From Actinomycetes bacterium (lineage in GTDB: Bacteria > Actinomycetota > Acidimicrobiia > Acidimicrobiales > Bog-793): a DNA stretch of 8,684 nt. The position numbers and the translations under genes are program-made. The DNA is taken from assembly GCA_021785095.1 (NCBI GenBank), contig JAJYGM010000491.1, positions 773 to 9,456 on the forward strand. The letters are read 5' to 3'. The notes beneath the pieces are model-generated. The model saw nothing but the letters and a program-made list of their open reading frames with translations, had not been told where the DNA came from and ran no database searches. Positions 1-6,023 of the stretch are shown piece by piece (positions within the stretch are counted from its first letter, which is position 1; each line of letters begins with the position of its first letter).

Positions 1-1
1 C

Positions 2-94
2 TACGCTGCGATCGGCGCTTCGATCGCCATCATCGCCGAGGGCGCACTCGCCTACCTCGGGCTTGCTCCGGCGAGCGACATCTCGTGGGGCACG
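2..94 (+). pseudogene. Fragment of a DppC-type ABC transporter permease (plus strand, cut at both ends)
   Basis: The plus frame beginning at base 2 reads as the conserved C-terminal part of a DppC/OppC-type permease: IIAEGALAYLGLAP, then DISWGT. This matches the family pattern AE-x-ALSFLGLG followed by SWG. The similarity stops at about base 92-97. Beyond that the same frame reads the complement of the neighbouring dppB-like gene and no longer looks like a permease. Only about 31 residues are present and the 5' part lies off the left edge. In related operons dppC follows dppB on the same strand, but here it points the opposite way, towards the 3' end of dppB. I read it as part of this operon's dppC brought in by an inversion or a chimeric join. 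It is too short to rule out a different dppC paralogue. Confidence 0.6.
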
Positions 95-1054
95 GCGGAT
101 CCTCGGGTCGAGCAGGGCATAGACGGCGTCGGTGACGAAGTTGACGAACACGAAGCCGGCCGAGATCAACAGCGCGATCCCCTGCACCATCAGGTAGTCG
201 CGCTTCAGGATCGAGTTGACGATGAGCGTCCCCATCCCGGGCAGGGCGAAGATGTTCTCGACGACGAGCGCTCCGGCGATGAGCCCGCCGATGCTGAGGC
301 CGACCAGGCTCACGAGCGAGATGCTGGACGGCCGGAGAGCGTGGCGGAAGAGGATGTACCAGCGAGAGAAGCCTTTCGAGCGCGCCATCAGGATGAACTC
401 AGACTTGAGCGTCGAGACGAGGTCGCCCCGCAGCACGCGGGAGAACACCGCGAGCTGGCCCGCAGCGAGCGTGAGGGCGGGCATGACGAGCGACTGCGGC
501 GTGGCGATGATCGCCGGTGAGTAGCCGCTCCCGATCGTGAACCATGTCGTCTCGCCGCTCGGCGGGAAGATGTTGGTCTTGACGGCGAGCACGAAGATCA
601 AAAGCGGGCCGAGGACGAACGCAGGCAGCGCCAGGAGCCCGATCGAGACGCCGCCGACGATCTTGTCGAACCAGCTGTCAGGCCTCATGCCCGAGGCGAT
701 CCCGAGCGGGATGGCGACCACGAGCGAGATGATCTCGGCGAGGACCATGAGCTCCAAGGTGAGCGGCAGGTGCTCGAAGATGGTGCCGGCGACGCTCGTC
801 TGGCTGACATAGGACCGCCCGAGGTTGCCCTGGAGGGCATGCCCGAGCCAGATGAAGTAGCGCACGTAGATCGGGTGGTTGAGGCCGAGCTGTGCCGTCA
901 CCTGGGCGCGGGCGGCGGCGTTGCCGGCCGCCGCGCCGAGGATCGTGTTGATCGGGCTACCGGGCAGGAGGTTGATGAGGAAGAACGTGAAGACCGAGAC
1001 GGCGAGGATGACCGACACCATGCGGAGGAACCGCGTGCCGATGTAGGTCACCAT
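2..1054 (-). CDS. DppB-type ABC transporter permease, 3' end altered at an inverted junction
   Basis: Inner-membrane permease subunit of a peptide/nickel-family ABC importer; it would form the channel with a DppC-type partner. The ATG at 1054 gives MVTYIGTRFLRMVSVILAVS, the usual first membrane helix, then FLINLLPGSP at residues 25-34, the family's PGxP motif. About six membrane segments follow. The cytoplasmic EAA-type loop that contacts the ATPase is at about residues 224-245 (ARSKGFSRWYILFRHALRP), and VVENIFALPGMG is at 264-275. The canonical C-terminal DPRIR lies at residues 316-320, about base 95, so nearly the full length of a DppB is present. After that the frame stays open to the left edge but encodes the complement of a dppC-like fragment, so the last ~31 residues are probably not native. 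Only 24 bp separate it from the upstream binding-protein gene, indicating one operon. The substrate is not predictable. Confidence 0.9.
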   Translation of the reverse strand, partial: MVTYIGTRFLRMVSVILAVSVFTFFLINLLPGSPINTILGAAAGNAAARAQVTAQLGLNHPIYVRYFIWLGHALQGNLGRSYVSQTSVAGTIFEHLPLTLELMVLAEIISLVVAIPLGIASGMRPDSWFDKIVGGVSIGLLALPAFVLGPLLIFVLAVKTNIFPPSGETTWFTIGSGYSPAIIATPQSLVMPALTLAAGQLAVFSRVLRGDLVSTLKSEFILMARSKGFSRWYILFRHALRPSSISLVSLVGLSIGGLIAGALVVENIFALPGMGTLIVNSILKRDYLMVQGIALLISAGFVFVNFVTDAVYALLDPRIRRAPRDVARRSKPEVGECALGDDGDRSADRSV

Positions 1055-1078
1055 CGCTCAGTCGACCTCGAACCTCGC

Positions 1079-2701
1079 CTATGAGCTGAGCCACAGCTGG
1101 GTGATCCACGGCACGGCGTCGGCGCCGAGGCCGATCTGCTTCTCGCCGTTCGGGAGCACCATGTCCCCGATGCCGTGGCAGTTCGGTGCCGAGACAAGCG
1201 CGTTCGGTCCCCGCCCGAGCCAGATGTAGGGCGCCTGCTGAGCGAACTGCTTCCAGACCTCGCCGTAGGCGGCGCGGCGGGCGGCCTGATTCGGCGTCTC
1301 CCGCGCGAGAGCGAGCTCCCTGTCGGTAATCGGGTCCGAGAGCCGGGCGAAGTTGAGCGCAGGCGCTCCGATCGGGTGGACGTTGCTCGAGAGCCACCAC
1401 GTGGCGTCGATGTCCGGGTCGGGCGAGCCGAACTGCGTCCAGCAGTTCGCCTGGTAGTCACCGAAGATGGCGTTGTTGATGTAGGTCGCCTGCTCGGTGA
1501 AGCTGAGCGTCACGTCGATGCCTACCTGCTGCCACTGCGCCTGGAGGAGCTGCATCGCCTGCGGGTTGGTGCCGGAGTTCGTGCAGCCGAGCGTGAACTG
1601 GACGGGGCCGCTCGTGCCGGTCTGGTGGTGGTAGTCGGCGACGAGCTGCTTCGCCTTGGCGACGTCCGCATGCATCGGGTAGCCGGAGGGCACGTACCAC
1701 TTCGAGGACGACTTGTACGGCTCCGTCGTCACGGATCCGAGGCCCTCGTCGATGTCCTGGATCAGCTGCTGCTGGTTCGTCGCATACTCGAGGGCGAGGC
1801 GGAGGTCCCGGTTGTTGAGCGGCTTCGCCTCGGTGTTGAGCATGATGAAGGCGGGCTGGTCCGGGTACTGCAGGAACATCGGGTACTGCTTGGAGGCTTG
1901 GAGCTGCTTGATCTGTGCGGCCTCCGAAGTCGTCATGAATTGCAGCTGCCCGGCCTGGAGCGCCTGCAGCTCGGTCGTCGGGTCGGTGTACACGTGGAAC
2001 ACGATCTCGTTGGCGTGGATCACGTTCTTGCGCCAGTAGTGGGGGTTCCGCACGACAGTGAGGGTCGAGTTGACGTTCCACTGCTTGAAGATGAACGGCC
2101 CGGTTCCTATCGGCTGGGTCGTCGAGGTCGTCGTGGAGTCGAGCTGTGCCGGCGCAGCCATGTAGCCGGCCTGCGAAGCGAGGATCGACGGGAAGGCCAC
2201 CCACGGTGTGGCCATGTTCACCCGGACCGTCAGGTTGTTGACGGCCACGGCGTTGACCATCGGGCCGAGAGCCTGTCCGACGAGGAGCGACTTCTTGTCG
2301 TCGGTCAGCTGGAGCACGACGGCGGCCGCGTTGCAGGCCTGGCCGTTCGTGAAGTTGATGCCCGGCCGCAAGCCGATGGTCCACGTCTTGTAATTGGCGC
2401 TGTGGGTCACGGACTTCGCGAGGTACGGCACGGGCTGACCGGAGGCCGCCCACGCCATGAGCGGGTCGAAGAAGGCCTGCGCCTCGGTGTAGCTGTTGGC
2501 GGCCCACTCGCTCGAAGTCGGGTTCCACCCATCTGTCTCGGCGCCGACGCCGATGTTGACGATCCCACCGTTCTGCGGCTTGAGGGTGGTCGTCGGGCCC
2601 GACGTGGCCTTGTTGCCAGTGCCGGGACTGGCGTTGCTGCTCTTCGCACACCCTGCCGCGGCCAGCGCGACGACAACCGCCACGACCCACGCGCGTCTCA
2701 C
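1079..2701 (-). CDS. ABC transporter substrate-binding lipoprotein, family 5 (SBP_bac_5)
   Basis: Extracellular, membrane-anchored binding protein that delivers a peptide or similar solute to the permeases encoded downstream. The 540-residue product is normal for family 5 (usually 500-560). A lipoprotein signal is clear: RR at 2-3, a hydrophobic stretch, and a lipobox AAGC with the lipidated Cys at residue 18, followed by a Ser/Thr/Gly-rich linker. Family landmarks include IGTGPFIFKQW and VVRNPHYW in the first lobe and FIMLNTEAKPLNNRDLRLAL in the second. The start codon is GTG, supported by a strong GGGGAGGG Shine-Dalgarno at 2707-2714, six bases upstream of the start. It is the first gene of the operon, divergent from the HD-domain gene with 156 bp between starts. 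Oligopeptide, dipeptide and nickel binders share this fold, so the ligand is left open. Confidence 0.95.
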   Translation of the reverse strand: MRRAWVVAVVVALAAAGCAKSSNASPGTGNKATSGPTTTLKPQNGGIVNIGVGAETDGWNPTSSEWAANSYTEAQAFFDPLMAWAASGQPVPYLAKSVTHSANYKTWTIGLRPGINFTNGQACNAAAVVLQLTDDKKSLLVGQALGPMVNAVAVNNLTVRVNMATPWVAFPSILASQAGYMAAPAQLDSTTTSTTQPIGTGPFIFKQWNVNSTLTVVRNPHYWRKNVIHANEIVFHVYTDPTTELQALQAGQLQFMTTSEAAQIKQLQASKQYPMFLQYPDQPAFIMLNTEAKPLNNRDLRLALEYATNQQQLIQDIDEGLGSVTTEPYKSSSKWYVPSGYPMHADVAKAKQLVADYHHQTGTSGPVQFTLGCTNSGTNPQAMQLLQAQWQQVGIDVTLSFTEQATYINNAIFGDYQANCWTQFGSPDPDIDATWWLSSNVHPIGAPALNFARLSDPITDRELALARETPNQAARRAAYGEVWKQFAQQAPYIWLGRGPNALVSAPNCHGIGDMVLPNGEKQIGLGADAVPWITQLWLSS

Positions 2702-2706
2702 GATGT

Positions 2707-2714
2707 CCCTCCCC
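2707..2714 (-). promoter_or_regulatory. Shine-Dalgarno of the binding-protein gene
   Basis: Read on the minus strand this is GGGGAGGG, with the GGAGG core at 2712-2708 followed by six bases and then GTG at 2701. It fixes a GTG rather than an ATG start for the lipoprotein gene, and it places the signal peptide exactly at the N-terminus. Confidence 0.75.
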
Positions 2715-2857
2715 TCGTTCCCGACCCGGTCGCCCCTCTCCCTGGGGCGCCGGGCTCTGTCTGTCTACCATTCGTCCCGGCGAGGTGCTCGGCACGCTTG
2801 CGGGTATTCGACCCCACGGATCAGGCGCCGCACTGCGACGGCTACGGTGACGAGACC
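2715..2857. other. Divergent intergenic region between the importer operon and the HD-domain gene
   Basis: The 156 bp between the two divergent starts (2702-2857) must carry promoters for both directions. I see no convincing -35/-10 pair. The least GC-rich stretch is around 2755-2770, a GTCT-type short repeat that reads TAGACA on the minus strand and could serve as a -10 for the importer. TTGCGG at 2798-2803 has no partner at a normal distance. No operator-like inverted repeat or riboswitch structure stands out. Confidence 0.35.
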
Positions 2858-3406
2858 ATGCAGGGCTTCGGGTCGTTGTGGCACCTTGCGAGTCGTTTCT
2901 TCGGGTCGCTCTCGCCTGCCGGACCGAAGCCGGACGACGAGCGCTGGGCTCTCGATCAGCTGAACCAAGCCGAGCGGGCGCTCTTCGCGCGCATGTCCGG
3001 TGCCGACCGCCGTCACGCCATCACGGTGGCGCGGGACGCCGAGCGCCTCGCCCTGGCGGACGGCGTCGGCCGGGAGTCGTTGCCGCAAGGTTTTGCGGCT
3101 GCGGCGCTGCTCCACGACGTCGGGAAAGTCGAGGCGCACCTCGGGACGTTCAGCCGGGTGTTCGCGACGCTGCTCGCGCTCGTGCTCGGGCGGCGGCGCC
3201 TCCTCGCATGGCGCTCGCGTGGACCCGGCTGGCGAGCGCGCGTCGGGACCTATCTCGTCCACGACTCCGTCGGTGCGGACCTCCTCCGGACGGCGGGGAG
3301 CGACGAGCTCGTCGTGTCCTGGGCCCGAGACCATCATCTGCCGGCGGCGCGCTGGAGCGTCGAGGGCCGGATCGGCCGTTATCTGAAGGACGCCGACGGC
3401 GACTGA
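2858..3406 (+). CDS. HD-domain protein, putative metal-dependent phosphohydrolase
   Basis: A 182-residue protein with the HD metal-binding pattern: H53 (RRHAITVA), the HD pair H86-D87 in ALLHDVGK, H135 in YLVHDSVGADLL, H159-H160 in WARDHH, and a late Asp in YLKDAD (about 178-180). In HD proteins these residues bind one or two divalent metals and hydrolyse phosphate esters of nucleotides or related compounds; the actual substrate is unknown. Between the HD pair and the third His is a hydrophobic stretch (about 102-118) rich in Leu and Ala with basic residues after it, perhaps a membrane-touching insertion. I chose ATG 2858 because the HD homology is fully covered and the frame upstream runs opposite the binding-protein gene. 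The Shine-Dalgarno is weak. It stands alone on the plus strand, convergent with the DedA gene 52 bp downstream. Confidence 0.8.
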   Translation: MQGFGSLWHLASRFFGSLSPAGPKPDDERWALDQLNQAERALFARMSGADRRHAITVARDAERLALADGVGRESLPQGFAAAALLHDVGKVEAHLGTFSRVFATLLALVLGRRRLLAWRSRGPGWRARVGTYLVHDSVGADLLRTAGSDELVVSWARDHHLPAARWSVEGRIGRYLKDADGD

Positions 3407-3458
3407 CGAGCTGGCGGCCGGAGAGGGGCCGGCGGGAGCGAAGCCCTCCAGCGATGCC

Positions 3459-4196
3459 TCAGGCGGGATCCGCTGGCTGCGATGCCGCCGGCGTCGACGA
3501 TGCCGATGCCGGCGATGCTGAGGCCGATGCCGATGAGGCCGGCGAGGACGACGAGCGGCGATGCACCGGGGTCGTCACGACCCCCGCTCCCCTCGTCACC
3601 GCCCGGTAGCTCCGCCAGCGGTGCCAGATCACGACCGCGATCGCAAGCACGACGAGGGCGCCGAGCACGTAACCGGCGTCGTTGAACCCGTGCATGATCG
3701 ACGTCCACTCGTTGGCGAGGCCATACCCGATGCCGGCCATCGCCCCGTCCCAGACCAGGCTGCCCGCGGCGGTCAAGAGCCCGAAGCGCACGAGCGGCAC
3801 CTCGGCGACCCCCGCCGGAAGTGCGACGAAGTTCCGCACGACCGGGAGGAGCCGGCTGCCGAAGACGCCCCACCGGTCGTGCCGGTCGTACCACGCTTCG
3901 GCCCGGTCGAGGTCGTGATGCGTGAGGAGCAGGTACTTGCCGAACCGGTCGACGAAGCCCCTCCCGAGCGTCCGGCCGATGACCCACGCGATGTAGGCGC
4001 CGACGACTTCTCCTCCGGCACCGATCGCGATCGCCCCGGCAAGGCTGAGTTGCCCCTTGTAGGCGAGGAAACCTGCAAATCCCATCGTCAGTTCCGACGA
4101 CGTAGGGACACAACACGACTGGAGCACGGCGAGCACGAAGATGGCCGCGTAGCCGTACGCCGAGACGTAGTGGTCCGGGTTGAGGAGTGCGAGCAC
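3459..4196 (-). CDS. DedA-family integral membrane protein
   Basis: Polytopic membrane protein of the DedA/SNARE-associated (VTT) family, members of which act in membrane lipid scrambling or flipping and in membrane homeostasis. Evidence: a first membrane segment after LLNPDHYVSAYGYAAIF, the conserved CVPTSSELTMGFAGFLA loop, an IGRTLGRGFVDRFGKYL segment, then the Arg-containing GSRLLPVVRNFVALPAGVAE motif and hydrophobic C-terminal helices. I prefer the GTG at 4196 (245 residues), which starts just before LLNP. The frame is open to another GTG at 4256, adding 20 hydrophilic residues, but that start would lie 23 bp from the divergent acylphosphatase start and leave little promoter space. Neither start has a clean Shine-Dalgarno. 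The last ~35 residues are a Ser/Ala/Pro-rich low-complexity cytoplasmic tail unlike the rest, encoded by imperfect GATGCC-like repeats. Confidence 0.88.
   Translation of the reverse strand: MLALLNPDHYVSAYGYAAIFVLAVLQSCCVPTSSELTMGFAGFLAYKGQLSLAGAIAIGAGGEVVGAYIAWVIGRTLGRGFVDRFGKYLLLTHHDLDRAEAWYDRHDRWGVFGSRLLPVVRNFVALPAGVAEVPLVRFGLLTAAGSLVWDGAMAGIGYGLANEWTSIMHGFNDAGYVLGALVVLAIAVVIWHRWRSYRAVTRGAGVVTTPVHRRSSSSPASSASASASPASASSTPAASQPADPA
3480..3556. repeat. Imperfect GATGCC/GCCGATG low-complexity repeat in the 3' end of the DedA gene
   Basis: The plus strand shows repeated GATGCC, GATGCT and GCCGATG units broken by GGC and GAG. On the coding (minus) strand they encode the Ala/Ser/Pro-rich tail (SASASASPASASS-like) of the DedA protein. 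Such short repeats can change length by slippage. In the tail this would alter only a likely disordered segment, provided the change keeps the frame. Confidence 0.5.
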
Positions 4197-4269
4197 GGAG
4201 GCATGGTAGCCACCCGTTACTGTCCGCTTGTGCTCGCGGCACGCGAACAGCTGCACCGACCCGCCGCCC

Positions 4270-4273
4270 GGAG
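4270..4273 (+). promoter_or_regulatory. Shine-Dalgarno marking the ancestral acylphosphatase start
   Basis: GGAG at 4270-4273, followed by six bases and GTG at 4280, is the best translation start signal at this gene. The GTG leads into a frame that is interrupted by the 41-bp duplication, so the signal now serves a short leader ORF. This supports 4280 as the original start. Confidence 0.6.
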
Positions 4274-4279
4274 AGCACC

Positions 4280-4345
4280 GTGACGGCCGTACGGCGCCGC
4301 GTGATCGTCCGTGGCCGTGTTCAGGGCGTGTGCGGCGCCGCGTGA
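4280..4345 (+). pseudogene. Frameshifted original 5' end of acylphosphatase, now a 21-codon leader ORF
   Basis: Translation from the well-placed GTG at 4280 gives MTAVRRRVIVRGRVQGV, the correct acylphosphatase N-terminus. It then runs into the second copy of the 41-bp duplication, reads CGAA and stops at TGA 4343-4345. Forty-one is not a multiple of three, so the original frame is lost. The TGA overlaps an in-frame GTG of the downstream acylphosphatase frame (GTGA, 4342-4345). A ribosome finishing the leader could therefore restart on the main frame. Whether this happens is inference. Confidence 0.6.
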
Positions 4346-4373
4346 TCGTCCGTGGCCGTGTTCAGGGCGTGTG
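4292..4373 (+). repeat. Perfect 41-bp tandem duplication (two copies)
   Basis: Bases 4292-4332 and 4333-4373 are identical over all 41 positions, each beginning CGGCGCCGCGTGATC and ending GGGCGTGTG. The flanks differ: A at 4291 against G at 4332, and GTTCC after copy 2 where CGGCG follows copy 1. The unit codes for RRRVIVRGRVQGV of the acylphosphatase. The absence of mismatches suggests a recent event, or a read/assembly error. Confidence 0.95.
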
Positions 4374-4593
4374 GTTCCGCGACAGCTGCCGTGCCGAGGC
4401 GCTCGAACGGGGCGTCGCCGGTTGGGTCCGCAACAGGGCGGACGGCTCAGTCGAGGCTGTCTTCGAGGGATCGCCCGAGGCCGTGGCGGCGATGGTGTCC
4501 TGGTGCCGGACCGGGCCTCCTCGCGCACGGGTCGAGCGGACCGAGATAGTCGAGGAGACGCCGGAGGAGCTCTCCGGATTCGTCATCGGGTGA
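4330..4593 (+). CDS. acyP: Acylphosphatase, start displaced by a tandem duplication
   Basis: Small enzyme that hydrolyses carboxyl-phosphate bonds of acylphosphates such as acetyl- or carbamoyl-phosphate in the cytoplasm. The protein keeps the two signatures, VRGRVQGVWFRD with the substrate-binding Arg (R17 here) and GWVRNRADGSVEAVFEG with the catalytic Asn (N35), and ends in the usual short C-terminal strand GFVIG. From GTG 4330 it has 87 residues. Collapsing the 41-bp duplication would restore a 90-residue protein starting at GTG 4280 behind a good Shine-Dalgarno. GTG 4330 exists only because the duplication joins GTG to CGG; its only nearby purine stretch, AGGG, is three bases away, which is close. 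GTG 4342, overlapping the stop of the leader ORF, would give 83 residues. The gene is probably still expressible, but less efficiently. It is divergent from the DedA gene and convergent with the MFS gene. Confidence 0.8.
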   Translation: MRRRVIVRGRVQGVWFRDSCRAEALERGVAGWVRNRADGSVEAVFEGSPEAVAAMVSWCRTGPPRARVERTEIVEETPEELSGFVIG

Positions 4594-4603
4594 CGGAGCC
4601 GTC

Positions 4604-4629
4604 CCTTGCGGCCGTCGACTGCGGCAAGG
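4604..4629. terminator. Hairpin between convergent genes, possible bidirectional terminator
   Basis: CCTTGCGGC at 4604-4612 pairs with GCGGCAAGG at 4621-4629, with a single G-G mismatch and an 8-base loop. It sits in the 42-bp gap between the acylphosphatase stop (4593) and the MFS stop (4636), where a terminator for both is expected. No T-run follows on either strand, so it is not a classic intrinsic terminator. Confidence 0.4.
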
Positions 4630-4635
4630 TCAACC

Positions 4636-5907
4636 TCATGCGGGCGAGCCGACGTCAGGGCTCGCCGTGGCGACCTCGTCGTCCTGGTGGGCGATGTGGC
4701 GGAGCTGGCGCCAGATGAGCACGACGAAGACCGCCGAGCCGATGAAGCCGAACCAGAACGGGCCTGTGATGCCGAAGTGATCGGCGATCGGGCCACTGAG
4801 GGCGGCCCCGAGGACCAGCCCGCCGTACACGCCGAGGTGGTTCACGCTCGCCACTCGGCCCTGGAGCGACTGAGGCACCGCTCGCTGGCGGACCGTCACC
4901 GACGTCGTGCCCCAGATGAAGGCGTGAGCCCCGAACACGACCATGATCGCGAGGGCGACGGCGGGAGTGGTCGTGAGGGCGAGGGAGAGGTGGGTGAACG
5001 TTTCGACTATGAGGCCGATGCGCATCAGGTTCCCGAGCGTCACGCGCTTGGTGATCCAGCCGTAGCTCGCCGTGCCGGCGATCCCGCCGATGGCCGTCGC
5101 CGTCGTGAGCAGTCCGAAGCCAACCGCGCCCATCCCCAGCCGCTCCCTCGCATAGAGGACGAGCACGGACCACGCCGCACCGAAGGTGATGTTGAAGATG
5201 AAGATCGTGAGGACGAGCGTGCGCACGGCCGCTTGGTGCGCAGCCCAGCGGAACCCTTCGGCGATCTCGTGCCAGACGAAACGAGCAGGGCTGGGTTGAA
5301 CGCTCTCCGCCCGAGCGGGCAGCTTGATCCGCGTGATCATGAGAGCACCGACAGCCACCAGCGCGGCCTGGGCGACGAAGGGCGACGACTTCTGGGCGGC
5401 GAACAGCCCCGAGCCGATAGGCGGTCCCGCCAGCTGGTACACGACGGCGAAACCCATGTACACCCTGCCATTGGCGAGCGTCAGGTCGTTGCGCTGCACG
5501 AGTGAGGGCACGAGCGTGCTCCCGGCCGTCGTGCTGAAGACCTCGGCGGTGCCGAGCACGAACATGACCGTCAGCACGAGCGCGATCGTCGCGGTGCCGG
5601 TGAGGATCGAGGCCGCCAGCAGTGCCAGCACGCCGGCACGGAGCAGGTCGACGACTGCCGCCAGCGCGACCCGGTTCCACCGGTCGGCGAGGGCTCCGGC
5701 GATCACGGCGAAGAGCAGCCACGGGAGGCGTTGCAAGAGGGTCGCGAGCGCGACGAGGGTGGGGCTCCGTGTCTCGGACGCGACCAGCAGCGGTCCGGCG
5801 GCCAGGGCGAAGCCGTCGCCGAGGAAGGACACCCAAGTGCCGGCAAGGAGCCAGCGGAACCCCGCGCCGAGACGGCGAGGCGCGAGGCGTTCGACGAACC
5901 AGCTCAT
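4636..5907 (-). CDS. MFS transporter, 12-TM, EntS/MFS_3-like exporter
   Basis: Inner-membrane secondary transporter of the major facilitator superfamily, 423 residues, with about 12 hydrophobic segments in two halves. After an amphipathic N-terminus the first helix is near residues 17-41. The loop 2-3 motif A variant GALADRWNRVALAAVVDLLR is at 71-90, with the conserved D75 and R76. ANGRVYMGFAVVYQLAGPPI follows in helix 5 and GRVASVNHLGVYGGLVLG in the second half, all typical of the branch holding EntS and macrolide-type exporters. A hydrophilic middle loop (about 200-225) links the halves. The short acidic tail HQDDEVATASPDVGSPA is cytoplasmic. ATG 5907 is the only reasonable start, but the 20 bases before it are pyrimidine-rich with no Shine-Dalgarno. 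It lies 114 bp downstream of the PLP-enzyme gene on the same strand. Substrate unknown; drug, siderophore or amino-acid export are all possible. Confidence 0.9.
   Translation of the reverse strand: MSWFVERLAPRRLGAGFRWLLAGTWVSFLGDGFALAAGPLLVASETRSPTLVALATLLQRLPWLLFAVIAGALADRWNRVALAAVVDLLRAGVLALLAASILTGTATIALVLTVMFVLGTAEVFSTTAGSTLVPSLVQRNDLTLANGRVYMGFAVVYQLAGPPIGSGLFAAQKSSPFVAQAALVAVGALMITRIKLPARAESVQPSPARFVWHEIAEGFRWAAHQAAVRTLVLTIFIFNITFGAAWSVLVLYARERLGMGAVGFGLLTTATAIGGIAGTASYGWITKRVTLGNLMRIGLIVETFTHLSLALTTTPAVALAIMVVFGAHAFIWGTTSVTVRQRAVPQSLQGRVASVNHLGVYGGLVLGAALSGPIADHFGITGPFWFGFIGSAVFVVLIWRQLRHIAHQDDEVATASPDVGSPA
4643..4666. terminator. Perfect 8-bp hairpin over the 3' end of the MFS gene
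   Basis: GGCGAGCC at 4643-4650 and GGCTCGCC at 4659-4666 are exact inverted repeats around the 8-base loop GACGTCAG. The hairpin covers the last codons (VGSPA region) of the MFS gene, ending just inside its stop. It is stable and lies next to the hairpin at 4604-4629, but no T-run follows. It may aid termination or protect mRNA ends, or it may be chance in GC-rich coding sequence. Confidence 0.35.
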
Positions 5908-6021
5908 CGGTGGAGGGTAGACGGCGGCGACCGGCGCAGCGTCGAGCAGGCGTCAGGACCGCTCGAGCACCTGCCGGGGCACGGGCTCTCCCGCGGATCG
6001 CGCGGAGGATCGCGCGGAGGA
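5908..6021. other. Intergenic gap between the PLP-enzyme gene and the MFS gene
   Basis: This 114-bp stretch separates two minus-strand genes. It holds the 12-bp tandem repeat next to the PLP-enzyme stop and a pyrimidine-rich segment immediately upstream of the MFS start. I see no clear promoter, no strong terminator hairpin and no Shine-Dalgarno for the MFS gene. The MFS gene could be read through from glyA or have its own unrecognised promoter and a leaderless message. Confidence 0.4.
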
Positions 6022-6023
6022 TC
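5995..6023. repeat. 12-bp tandem repeat (two copies plus five bases)
   Basis: GGATCGCGCGGA occurs at 5995-6006 and 6007-6018, and GGATC follows at 6019-6023. The array runs into the stop codon (6022-6024) of the PLP-enzyme gene, so one partial unit touches the end of the coding frame. On the transcribed strand it gives repeated GATCCTCCGCGC. No role is evident. Confidence 0.75.

Noticed and set aside
1175..2857. Very long open plus-strand frame lying opposite the binding-protein gene and continuous with the HD-domain gene (743 codons in total)
   Set aside because: Up to about 2857 it is the complement of a convincing binding-protein gene and encodes a compositionally odd Arg/Val/Leu/Glu-rich product with no domain. 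The HD homology starts only after ATG 2858. G/C third-position bias easily keeps such frames open.
3407..3458. Possible terminator between the HD-domain and DedA genes
   Set aside because: Only five-base GCCGG/CCGGC pairings are available, with no T-run, which is expected by chance in such GC-rich sequence.
3480..3560. Acidic Asp/Ala/Glu-rich plus-strand peptide suggested by the GATGCC repeats
   Set aside because: It is the complement of the DedA Ser/Ala tail and has no start signal or homology; treated as a coding-strand low-complexity repeat only.
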